A DNA stretch of 64,000 bases from Fodinicola feengrottensis (GTDB taxonomy: Bacteria > Actinomycetota > Actinomycetes > Mycobacteriales > HKI-0501): NCBI RefSeq assembly GCF_010993775.1, contig NZ_WOTO01000016.1, forward strand, positions 1 through 64,000, in the 5' to 3' direction. The notes under the pieces are model-generated. The model saw only the letters and a list, made by a program, of their open reading frames with translations, was not told the origin of the DNA and ran no database searches. Shown in pieces: positions 49,931 to 57,671 of the stretch (positions within the stretch are counted from its first letter, which is position 1; each line of letters opens with the position of its first letter). The position numbers were made by a program, and so were the translations under genes.

Positions 49931-49948
49931 TTCGCTCGCTTTATCGGT
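49927..49948 (+). repeat. Dispersed repeat, copy 3 (short)
   Basis: CAACTTCGCTCGCTTTATCGGT, 22 bases matching the first 22 bases of copies 1 and 2. It lies just upstream of the integrase module and may mark its right edge or an attachment core. Confidence 0.55.
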
Positions 49949-50020
49949 CAGTCATCGTTTGACTTTGCTGCGCAGCCGGCTCATGATCCTGGGCGTCGAA
50001 CGTGTGTACTAGGGGACGGT

Positions 50021-50314
50021 GTGAGCGTCGGGTTTGAGTTTCCTGAGGAATTGGGCGGTCTGCAGCGACGACGGGACGCGGCGGAGGCCCGGGTGCGATA
50101 CGTGCTGAGTCGATTGCCATCGGCGGCCGACATCGTCGAGGGCCGCGCTGAGGTCTCGCCTGCGCTGTCGGAGGAGATGGCCAAGGTTCGCAGGGATGAG
50201 TCGGATCGGGTGATGCCGTTGATGCAGCACGATTGGTGGTCCACGAACGGGAACCGCACGACCGCGAAGGCAGCGCTGCGCGAGGCAGCTCGTTCTACGT
50301 CGTCACGCGGCTGA
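50021..50314 (+). CDS. Small helical hypothetical protein
   Basis: 97 residues from GTG 50021, preceded by AGGGGAC. Begins VGFEFPEELGGLQRRRDAAE, then VRYVLSRLPSAADIVEGRAE and MPLMQHDWWSTNGNRTTAKA. Coiled-coil-like heptads in the first half. I recognise no family. It faces the gene on minus at 50295-50774 and overlaps it by about 20 bases at the 3-prime ends. It is the first gene of the island beyond the integrase. Confidence 0.45.
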   Translation: MSVGFEFPEELGGLQRRRDAAEARVRYVLSRLPSAADIVEGRAEVSPALSEEMAKVRRDESDRVMPLMQHDWWSTNGNRTTAKAALREAARSTSSRG

Positions 50315-50774
50315 GTCGTCGGCTCCGTGCAGAGACGCATTTCTTCTTGCGGCGGTCTGTTGACGCTGGCCGTTGGTGACCCGTGGGGGCGGGTGGTTCG
50401 CTCCGCCTTTTCAGCTGCGTCACGATAGCGGTTTCCGTGAGGTCCACGGTTAACTCTCGAGGCGGCGTGGCCAGGTCATCTCCGACCAGCATTTCAGCAC
50501 GTACCAGAGCTACCAACTCCCGTGAGCGCTTCGCGCCGACACCGGTCCTTCTTCTGGGAGTCTCGGATGAGATCGGTCGGTGATACTCCGCTCTGTGTCG
50601 CGGTCCCTCAACCCTTGCTCGGTCCAGCAACGCCACGACAGGTGTGCCGGCCATGCGGCCGGCGGCCACCTCCGCAATCACGGCATCCAGGATCCGGTCC
50701 GCGGGCTGATCGGCGGGAGTCTCTTCGCCGCTCAGCACTCCTGCGGTGAGGAGCGCGGCGATGCCTAGACTCAT
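50295..50774 (-). CDS. Hypothetical protein, arginine-rich C-terminus
   Basis: 159 residues. MSLGIAALLTAGVLSGEETP may be a signal-like start, then ILDAVIAEVAAGRMAGTPVV and LVALVRAEMLVGDDLATPPR. The last 40 residues are very basic. No domain is recognised. It might be an accessory protein of the island, but the evidence is weak. Confidence 0.35.
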   Translation of the reverse strand: MSLGIAALLTAGVLSGEETPADQPADRILDAVIAEVAAGRMAGTPVVALLDRARVEGPRHRAEYHRPISSETPRRRTGVGAKRSRELVALVRAEMLVGDDLATPPRELTVDLTETAIVTQLKRRSEPPAPTGHQRPASTDRRKKKCVSARSRRLSRVTT

Positions 50775-51062
50775 GCGCTGACCGTAAATCCGGCACGCGT
50801 CAAATGCGACACTCGCTGGCTAAGTGGTTGATTTCGTAAGGTCGTCGGGGGATCGGGCCGCTTGGAGAGCAACGTGACAATTGCGCCCTGCCTGGATGAG
50901 CTTGCGTACGATTTCAGCGACCGTGGAGAGGTGCTTCGAAGGGGATGATCCCTCTTTTGTAACCGAGTTGGCGGCCCAGTGGTCATCTTGAATGACCGGC
51001 GGGCCACTGATCGTTCGATGAGACAAATCAAGCGGCCCAGGGACCAACGCGACGGAGCAAAC

Positions 51063-51167
51063 GTGACTGACAGACAGGCAGCGATGCGGGCTCAGCTGGA
51101 TGACATCTTCCGTGCCACCCATCGTCGGCTCGTGCTCAACGTGTTCGCGCAGACCGGCCTGCGATGA
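51063..51167 (+). pseudogene. Possible start of an ECF sigma factor, truncated
   Basis: GTG 51063 with GGAG upstream gives MTDRQAAMRAQLDDIFRATH and RRLVLNVFAQTG, which looks like region 2.1 of ECF sigma factors, then a stop after 34 residues. Nothing that continues it is found. Weak call. Confidence 0.25.
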
Positions 51168-51174
51168 TCTGGGC

Positions 51175-52078
51175 ATGGACTTGCCTGTTGCAGCGGAGAC
51201 GTTTCTCGACTCTAGGTTGCCGACCCGGGCAGCCATCGCCCGCGGCTGGTCCCAGCAGGCCTCGACCGTGCCACTGACGGACAACGTGAGCCAAGTCAGC
51301 AGCTCGTATGATCGCATCGGCCGGTCCTTCGAACGACTGCTAGCCCTCGATCTGACAAGTCAGCCGTGTTATACCTCGGCTCTGGCGTGTCTGCCGGCGG
51401 CCGAGGTCGAGCATCTCTTGTTCGCTCTGGGCTACCAATCGCCTGCCACAGCAGACGCCCGATTCGCTGACTGGCGGCATGACCGTCCGCGTACGAAACA
51501 ACCCGCCGCCGCTAGATCACTCCTGCTTCGAGAGCGCCTTCCTCCTTGACTGGGCGTACGAGTTCCAAGATCGCTCTCCGACGCTGACGAATACGCAAAT
51601 CGCCCAGCTTCTGGAGACGACCGGAGTGCGGACTACTGCAGGCCCGGTGATCAGCGGACTCACCATCGCCTGGAAGCAATACTGCGAGCTGGGCTGGGCT
51701 GCCTGGGCCCGGTTAGGCAATCCGGTGTACGCCGACGTCGTTCTGTCGCCAACAGGCCGGCGCGCCGATCTGGTTGCCGGCAGCACACTGATCGATGTCA
51801 AGGTCACCAGGCACACCGAGGAGAGCCATGCAAAGATGTGGCTCGACCAGGTGCTCTTCTACCTGTTCAGAGACGTTGACGACCGGTACAAGCTGGACCG
51901 CCTCGGTGTTTACCTTGGCTGGACCGGCCAGCTGCTCACCGTCACTGTCGATGAGGTCCTCGCCCATCTCGTCGATGACCGCGCGGCCTCTCATGAGCTG
52001 CGTGCCGACTTCTACGCGGTCATCAAAGATGATGAGGAGGAGCAAAAGCGCTGGCGCGATGCCGCCCGCAGGCCCTGA
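51175..52078 (+). pseudogene. Putative PD-(D/E)XK nuclease-like protein, one frameshift
   Basis: About 295 residues. The first frame from ATG 51175 reads MDLPVAAETFLDSRLPTRAA and YDRIGRSFERLLALDLTSQP; near 51490 the second frame goes on NNPPPLDHSCFESAFLLDWA. The nuclease-like core is VYADVVLSPTGRRADLVAGS with TLIDVKVTRHTEESHAKMWL (D..., D-x-K in IDVKV) and a Q-motif-like DQVLFYLFRD. This D-(D/E)xK pattern belongs to restriction-like endonucleases. Length and position next to a DUF6119 gene and integrase suggest a defence or mobile-element function. No catalytic test possible by eye beyond the pattern. Confidence 0.5.
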
Positions 52079-52153
52079 GAGGTAGCCGCGGCCGCATGAA
52101 TACCATTTAGATCGCGGCCCCGTCGAGCCGCTCTCCACGCACGAGGAGCGAGT

Positions 52154-53654
52154 TTACGTTTTTGCCCGGTGACTTAGCTTAATGACGGGCCGGATACTCA
52201 AATCCCGGGCTTTCCGTGCCCAGTTGTCAATCTTCTGCTTCAAGATGATCGAGCCGCTGGTACGGATGTCTGTCAATGGCTTCTTCGCTTCGTAGCCAAA
52301 CCAGAGGCAGTAGCTCGTAAACTCTGGAATATCTGTGACGTTGGCGCGGTTGCGGATCAGCTCCAAGACGTTGAGCGCCTGGTCGCAGACGTAGCCGAGT
52401 TTTTGTGGGGTGCCGAACTTGACGGCATAGACACAGCCATTTCGACTGAGGTCCCAGGCCTCAAACTGGCGTGCTCGATCGAGTCTTGAATATCGAGAAA
52501 TCCTTGTCGGCGACCGCGTAACCGGCGCTCTTAACTGCGGCCGAGATGTTGAACTCTGGCTCACCGCCAACTATCTTGGCGAATTTAGATTCGACGGGCT
52601 CCATATCGATGGCGGCAATGCTTTCGTCCAGGAACGTCAAGTAGTCCTGATTGAACTTCGTCCACTGGCCGCCAGTAAGGAGAACCTGCTCGTCATCAGC
52701 AATGAAGTCGATGGACTCTTTGAGTGGCTTGGTGTATGGCGTAGCATCGTCGGGCTCATGGCGAATCCGTATATTCAGAATGGCGTTGCGGGTGATTTCG
52801 TGGACCTGAATGTAGGTACGGAGGTCCTGAATCGTCAGATGGTCATACGTGGTTCGTGGGCCACCGCCCCGACAGCTCAAGACAAATTTTCCATCTTCGT
52901 TGAAGATGAAGTCCACGCCGTAGAGGTCATAGGAGTTGTGGGTAAGCTCGGAGGTCGCCGCATCACTTGTCAGCTCATCCAGCAGCAGCTCATCGAAGCG
53001 CGCGATTTCATCTTCATCTTTGATGGTGGTCGTCCGCGGCAGCGCAAACTGCTCCGGCTCGGCGAGCACGCCAACCATGTCGGATAAGAGCTTGCCGATG
53101 TCGCCAGTCTCGATGTCGGGTTGGAGTAACGCTGACGTACCGAACTTGCCAGCCACCCCAAAGCGTTCGCGCTTTGAAGTAGCGATACCCATCTGGAGGT
53201 ACTCGACGGCCTCGCCGCTTTCCACGTCCAACGGCGTGTCTATTGCATAGCTCTTGATGTCCTTTTTGCGGCGAGTCTGGTATCGGCGCGACGCTGTCTG
53301 CCGGTTGTCGTTCTCGTCCGCTATTCGTTTGGCGAGTTCGATGCCGAAGTCGTAGTCGCAGTACGGGCGGATAAAGAAATGCGTCTTACCGAAACTCAGC
53401 GCAAAGCAGTCGTCTTTCCTGGTGAAGATGAACGCCGCGAACGCGTTCCGGTTCAAAGGCAACTGCTGGCCCTCAAGGTAATCGAAAAATGTCTCGGCCC
53501 AGCTCACCCTGCGCGCCACGCCGGCCGAATAGTAGAAGGCACCGCGCCAGCCAGCTTGGGACTCTCGCTTAGTGACGACCATACCGCCGTCTAGAAGCTT
53601 CTTCTTGAGCGGCTTCACGGCGGCTTCCGGAATTCTGAAAAGGTTCAGTTTCAT
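52154..53654 (-). pseudogene. DUF6119 / TIGR04141 family protein, one frameshift
   Basis: About 500 residues. ATG 53654 begins MKLNLFRIPEAAVKPLKKKL, the start typical of TIGR04141 sporadically distributed proteins, then WRGAFYYSAGVARRVSWAET, RYQTRRKKDIKSYAIDTPLD, DDEQVLLTGGQWTKFNQDYL and FSIFKTRS. Near 52490 the frame changes to QFEAWDLSRNGCVYAVKFGT, PQKLGYVCDQALNVLELIRN. The family is patchily distributed, as in defence islands, but its activity is unknown. It lies beside a PD-(D/E)XK-like gene on the other strand and a membrane protein on the same strand. Confidence 0.7.
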
Positions 53655-53944
53655 CGTGGTGCGCCTCCACTCATCTCACCCAAGACACTCGACCGTTAGG
53701 GTCGTAAAGTGAAGTGTGCACCCCGTCAGGAGGCAATCACAGTGTGTTGGCTAGACGTTCAGTCACCTTGTGGCCGGACGGCTGGCTCGACTGACAACAT
53801 CCTTCAATTTTTACTGAGCCCCGGGCACTCATTGACAACCGGCCTCAGGCCCATCGGGGGTCACAGAGGTGATTAGGACTCTGTGCTGTACATGGCCGCT
53901 CCCCGTACCGTCACGTCCCTTCCGACCGATTGCACAGCGGTTCG
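53655..53944. other. Short gap, no gene seen
   Basis: 290 bases between the DUF6119 start and the membrane protein stop on minus. No hairpin or gene was recognised; it probably holds the promoter of the DUF6119 gene. Confidence 0.4.
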
Positions 53945-54604
53945 TCAAGGCACGGGCGGCCAGATCGAGCGCTTCAGTGGCGCCGACCAATAGTCCAGCA
54001 TTTCTTCTCGCACCTGCTCGCGGATATCCTTGATGATTCGCAGCAGTTGACGCCGAGTTGGCCAGACAATGCTCCGATACTGTTGAACGGCCGTGTCGTC
54101 GCCTTCCATCTTGCCAGCATTGAACTTCAGCCCAATGTTCGCATTGGTATAGAACTCGCTCGACGCACCATCGAATTTCCTCAACAAATCCCAAACAGCC
54201 GGACTCCAGTAGAACTGGGTCGCCGCCGACTTGCGTGGCGGTCGCAGGCTTTCCCATGGCCACTGATCGATGATGTGTTGTGCGCGCGTGAGTGTCGCTG
54301 GCGCAGCGCCATCCGTCATCCCGAACCAGACGTGGACGAGCTGTTCTTCCAGTTCGTATAGCCACTCGTTGAGGTGGCCATAGGCTTCTTCGATCTTCTG
54401 CTGGCGTTGACGGTCCCGCTCAGCCGCCATCTGCCCGTAGACCTGTTTGGATGCCATCTCCACGGCCAGGGCAACATCGATGTTCTTCTGGCGCATGCCG
54501 GTGAAGTGGGTCAGCAAGGCACCGACGGCCACGCCGACAACACCAATGATGGCCACGAGAGTCTCGGTAGGCATGGCTGCATCTTCCGTCGCCGCGCAGT
54601 TCAT
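53945..54604 (-). CDS. Single-pass membrane protein of the accessory island
   Basis: 219 residues. ATG 54604 follows GAGGA. One N-terminal helix (TLVAIIGVVGVAVGALLTHF), then a helical cytoplasmic part: VEMASKQVYGQMAAERDRQR, QKIEEAYGHLNEWLYELEEQ, RIIKDIREQVREEMLD. The layout, a single N-in helix plus a long alpha-helical tail, is like many effector or sensor components of phage defence loci, but I know no named family. Gene is intact. Confidence 0.6.
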   Translation of the reverse strand: MNCAATEDAAMPTETLVAIIGVVGVAVGALLTHFTGMRQKNIDVALAVEMASKQVYGQMAAERDRQRQQKIEEAYGHLNEWLYELEEQLVHVWFGMTDGAAPATLTRAQHIIDQWPWESLRPPRKSAATQFYWSPAVWDLLRKFDGASSEFYTNANIGLKFNAGKMEGDDTAVQQYRSIVWPTRRQLLRIIKDIREQVREEMLDYWSAPLKRSIWPPVP

Positions 54605-54671
54605 GACAAGTCCTCATTGCTATGATTGGTGCAGGTGTTTACCGGTCCTAGCCGCAAACCTACTTACTGAG

Positions 54672-54712
54672 CTGGTTCTCATCGCATCAGCCCAGCTTGC
54701 GATGAGAACCAG
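54672..54712 (-). terminator. 14-bp perfect terminator hairpin
   Basis: CTGGTTCTCATCGC / GCGATGAGAACCAG with a 13-base loop, directly downstream of the small minus-strand gene at 54753-54944 and upstream of the membrane protein. Confidence 0.65.
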
Positions 54713-54752
54713 ATAGACCTGGGAATCCTTTAGACCGGCCAACGGCTCGTAG

Positions 54753-54944
54753 CTATCCATCGTGAAGGTTCAGTGCCGCATCGAAATCCGATTTCGAGGC
54801 GTACCAGTAAACACCGTAGTCGAGTGCAATCAGCGACAAGAAGTGCTCGCCTGCGTCTCGCCAAATCGCGAAGCCAACTGTCCCGCCCATTGGGCCGAAG
54901 ATTGGATCAGATCGTACTGGCATAGCGCTTGTAGCGTCGAACAA
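54753..54944 (-). CDS. Small aromatic-rich hypothetical protein
   Basis: 63 residues: MFDATSAMPVRSDPIFGPMG, then FAIWRDAGEHFLSLIALDYG and VYWYASKSDFDAALNLHDG. The C-terminal half could be an Imm-like small globular domain but this is guesswork. The sequence ends in front of a terminator hairpin, so it is transcribed on its own. Possibly the remnant of a larger protein. Confidence 0.4.
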   Translation of the reverse strand: MFDATSAMPVRSDPIFGPMGGTVGFAIWRDAGEHFLSLIALDYGVYWYASKSDFDAALNLHDG

Positions 54945-55122
54945 CTCTTAGCATCGGTCAAGCGTCAAGCGCAATAATTCGTACCCCCACCTTCCAAAGC
55001 GGCGACACCAACAGATCACAACGACCGTCGAGCCAGAACTACGCTATCTAGCCTGAGTTTCCGGCCTTCGTCGCTGACCTTCTGGATTTTGCTGTGAGCG
55101 TTGGGTTTTAGCCACCGCGAGC

Positions 55123-55246
55123 GTATTACCCACAACACGTGGAACTAGGAGTCCCCTAGGGTAGGGCCCCGAGCCGGACATCGCCGGTCCCGTGCCTAGT
55201 GACCTGCAAGTACAGTTGAGGCGACGACCAAGCAGGTGGGTAATAC
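55123..55246. other. 124-base inverted-repeat unit, possible structured RNA or small element
   Basis: GTATTACCCAC at 55123-55133 and its exact complement GTGGGTAATAC at 55236-55246 enclose 102 bases. Inside is ACTAGG / CCTAGT and, within that, CCGG-ACATCG-CCGG, so a nested hairpin can fold. It lies between the ArdA remnant and the small gene. Not coding. Confidence 0.4.
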
Positions 55247-55296
55247 ACCAACGGTCATGACGCGTGTCTGCTGAACAGCGGAAACGTCGATGTTGA

Positions 55297-55680
55297 TCAA
55301 GAAAGGCCGGAAACTCCGGCTAGCCCAAGGAGGTATCGATTCTCGGCGCCGCCGGGTTGGTGGCTGTTACGCAGGATGTACTGGGCTGCGTCGTTCAGGG
55401 TGTCAACGTCGGCCGTGGCGTCTAACCAGGCGCCGTGCAGTTCGCCGTCGTTGTAATCGGCCAGGCTACCTAGCCAGATCTGTGGGCCGCTTCCTGCGGC
55501 GACAGCTTCCTGGTAGGCGTCTTACTCTGCGTTCAGCTGCTGACAATAATCGGCAAGGCCTTCGTCGGAGTGAAACTCCCATGCCTGCCAGTCTTCGTGC
55601 ATAGTGCGATAGACGATCAAGCCGCCTGGAGCTTCGGGCGAAAACCGACGTAGAGCAAACCAGACACCATCACCAGACAG
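55297..55680 (-). pseudogene. ArdA-type antirestriction protein remnant with nonsense codon
   Basis: The minus strand reads PQIWLGSLADYNDGELHGAW, LDATADVDTLNDAAQYIL, HQPGGAENRYLL, which is the opening of ArdA proteins that mimic DNA and block restriction enzymes (IW-x-GSL-x-DYN-x-G-x-L-HG-x-W is the hallmark). It ends soon after AGVSGLS, about two-thirds too early. Upstream in the same frame is VYRTMHEDWQAWEFHSDEGL, then a TAA before DAYQEAVAAGSG. ArdA genes are carried by conjugative and integrative elements, so this is debris of such an element. Confidence 0.6.
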
Positions 55681-55890
55681 GGGCGTCCCGCCGCCGACCG
55701 TAACTGATCACTCCGTGCGGGCAGGTGCCACGCCTGGCAGCGTACTCCCTTGCTGAGGAAGCTCGTCGTATCCACGATCCGCCCTCGTCCGCTAGATGAA
55801 AGCAGCGTTTGCATCCATGTTCCCGAATAACGGATCTACTCCCGTCTCCAATCTTGGGCAGACTGCCGCTATATGGCCCTGTTGTTGGAA

Positions 55891-55927
55891 GACCTGTGGT
55901 GGCAGGGTTGCCTGGCCACCACAGGTC
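55891..55927 (-). terminator. 13-bp perfect terminator hairpin
   Basis: GACCTGTGGTGGC / GCCACCACAGGTC with an 11-base loop, 32 bases after the stop of the minus-strand secreted protein. Confidence 0.65.
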
Positions 55928-55958
55928 TGTCCCACCAGCGGACTATTGCACCTTGATC

Positions 55959-56582
55959 CTAGAGATACCGGTCCGACGTTGGGGTGCCGCTGACACAAAC
56001 TTTACCGTTGGACAGGATTGCCGAGCCATTGGCCGCGGCAGTGTAGTTACCGCGGCCGAGGTCGTCCTTACTGTCATGCTCAGTTTTCCAGCTCTTCCGG
56101 AAAGCAAGCCCTCCACTCCAGGTTTGGTCGTGACTGTAGTGGGGTCCTGACGCGTGGACGTGCCAGGCGTACGAGACCGCAGTGACCTTGACGGTAAATC
56201 CGGTAGTGAAGTTCGCGGGGTGGCCGTTTTTCTTCTCATGAAGGTAGATGTTGGATGAGCCGCAGTTTCCGTACACCGTATTGTCTGGCTGTACTGTTCG
56301 CACAGTCGTGCGCGGGTGCAACACCAGGTTGACCTCGTCCTGTGGTACGGAGACAGTGCTGCCGTCGTCCAAAAGGACAGGCACCGTTCCCGTATCGCTG
56401 ACCGGGCCGGCGACGCGTACCGCCGCGGCGTAGTGCATGGGAGCGCTGACAATGACATTTGACGACGCGGCGGCTGTCTGCGAGGCGTCGGCGGCGGATC
56501 CGAAGTTGGTCGCGAAAAATGCCGCGGCCAAAGCTGGAATGGCGGTTCCGCCGATCAGCAGCCTTTTGGTCTGAGGTTTCAT
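55959..56582 (-). CDS. Secreted hypothetical protein
   Basis: 207 residues from ATG 56582, which has AAGGAAAACG upstream. Signal peptide LLIGGTAIPALAAAFFATNF with cleavage near ADA. The mature part has two cysteines (VYGNCGSSNIYLHEKKNG, NGKVCVSGTPTSD) and repeated aromatic beta strands such as VKVTAVSYAWHVHASGPHYS. Likely a beta-rich exported protein. The gene is intact and ends in a strong terminator. No family recognised. Confidence 0.6.
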   Translation of the reverse strand: MKPQTKRLLIGGTAIPALAAAFFATNFGSAADASQTAAASSNVIVSAPMHYAAAVRVAGPVSDTGTVPVLLDDGSTVSVPQDEVNLVLHPRTTVRTVQPDNTVYGNCGSSNIYLHEKKNGHPANFTTGFTVKVTAVSYAWHVHASGPHYSHDQTWSGGLAFRKSWKTEHDSKDDLGRGNYTAAANGSAILSNGKVCVSGTPTSDRYL

Positions 56583-57306
56583 CGTTTTCCTTCTGTGACA
56601 TCGCCTGCAGATAATTCGCGGGGCGGTTGGATGGGGGTTGCGGATGTGAACTGGTCCGAATGGTCTTGGCCTGGCCGACTCCTACGATCCAGCACGGCGA
56701 GTTGTCGCCACTTGCATCCGGCTGACTACCCATGAATGCCCGCTAGTACAGGCTAGAGCTGCACGAACACTAACCAACCAATGTCCTTGGCGGCAGTTCA
56801 GCGGCAGGTGCCGACGGCAGTTCCGCAGCCGACCCGGCGTCTCGGGCTCGCGGTGAATGTCGCGCGTGAAGTTAGGCTGCCGTCAGGTTGGTCAAAGGTT
56901 AGATTTCTGCTGGGACCGTCGGTCTCTGGCTCTACGTTGCCTAGTTGTCGTACTCGCGGCGGTGTCGCTGGAGCCGCTCAGATTATGTTGGCCGGTCGAG
57001 CGGCGGCCGCCGTGGCGTGGCGTACTAATCAAGGAGGCCGAGTCCGCGCGCTGGTCAGACCACTCGCGGTTTGCGGTGTCAGCATTAGCGCGATAGGGCA
57101 TCCCGTAGCGAGGGCATCGGCGCGCTTCTGCCGCTTGTTCTGCCTCTCGAAGGTCTGGTGAACCCCTGAGTAGAAGTGGCATTTTCGCTGTTCAAAGGTC
57201 AGTGGCAGCCGACGAGCAGAGGTGGTTCAGCAGGCAAGCCGCTTGCAAGGCACGCTCGCGAAGATGGCCTTGTCCAATTTACCCGCTCAGCGGAACGAGG
57301 TCTTCG
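56583..57306. other. Intergenic region between divergent secreted-protein genes
   Basis: 724 bases with no convincing gene. It contains the promoters of both neighbours. Some GC-rich frames in it lack any start or domain. Confidence 0.45.
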
Positions 57307-57651
57307 ATGCTTACTCTTGCACAGCGCCGGGTCGCGACGGTCGCAGCGTCAATGATGGCCGCGGCTGCGGTCACGTCGGTGCTCAGCGCTCCAGCCAATG
57401 CCACGACTGCCCAGACCGAGTATTGCCTGTACAAGCCTCGCGACACTGTCGCCCACTACTTCTCGCTTGCCACCTACCCGCCGGTCGTCAAGGGCGTGTA
57501 CTCGGCGAACCAGACGTTCTACGTGCCCAAACCCGGCCGGTATGACACCGTCGACGGTGTCGAGTACGTCCAGCGGGCCGCATCTCCGCAGTACTGGCTG
57601 CGAACCAGCGCGATCATCCGCGTTCCCCGCACCGAGTGCGCGACGACCTGA
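57307..57651 (+). CDS. Small secreted hypothetical protein
   Basis: 114 residues from ATG 57307 (GAGG upstream). Signal peptide VATVAASMMAAAAVTSVLSA, cleavage near ANA. The mature part of 80 residues begins TTAQTEYCLYKPRDTVAHYF and ends with IRVPRTECATT. Two cysteines (YC, EC) could form a disulphide bond. No family recognised. Its 3-prime end lies 21 bases before the SARP stop on the other strand. Confidence 0.55.
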   Translation: MLTLAQRRVATVAASMMAAAAVTSVLSAPANATTAQTEYCLYKPRDTVAHYFSLATYPPVVKGVYSANQTFYVPKPGRYDTVDGVEYVQRAASPQYWLRTSAIIRVPRTECATT

Positions 57652-57671
57652 TGCACCGCGTCGGCGACCTG

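Noticed and set aside
55290..55604. Arginine-rich plus-strand open frame
   Set aside because: Antisense to the ArdA-like remnant, which has clear family motifs.
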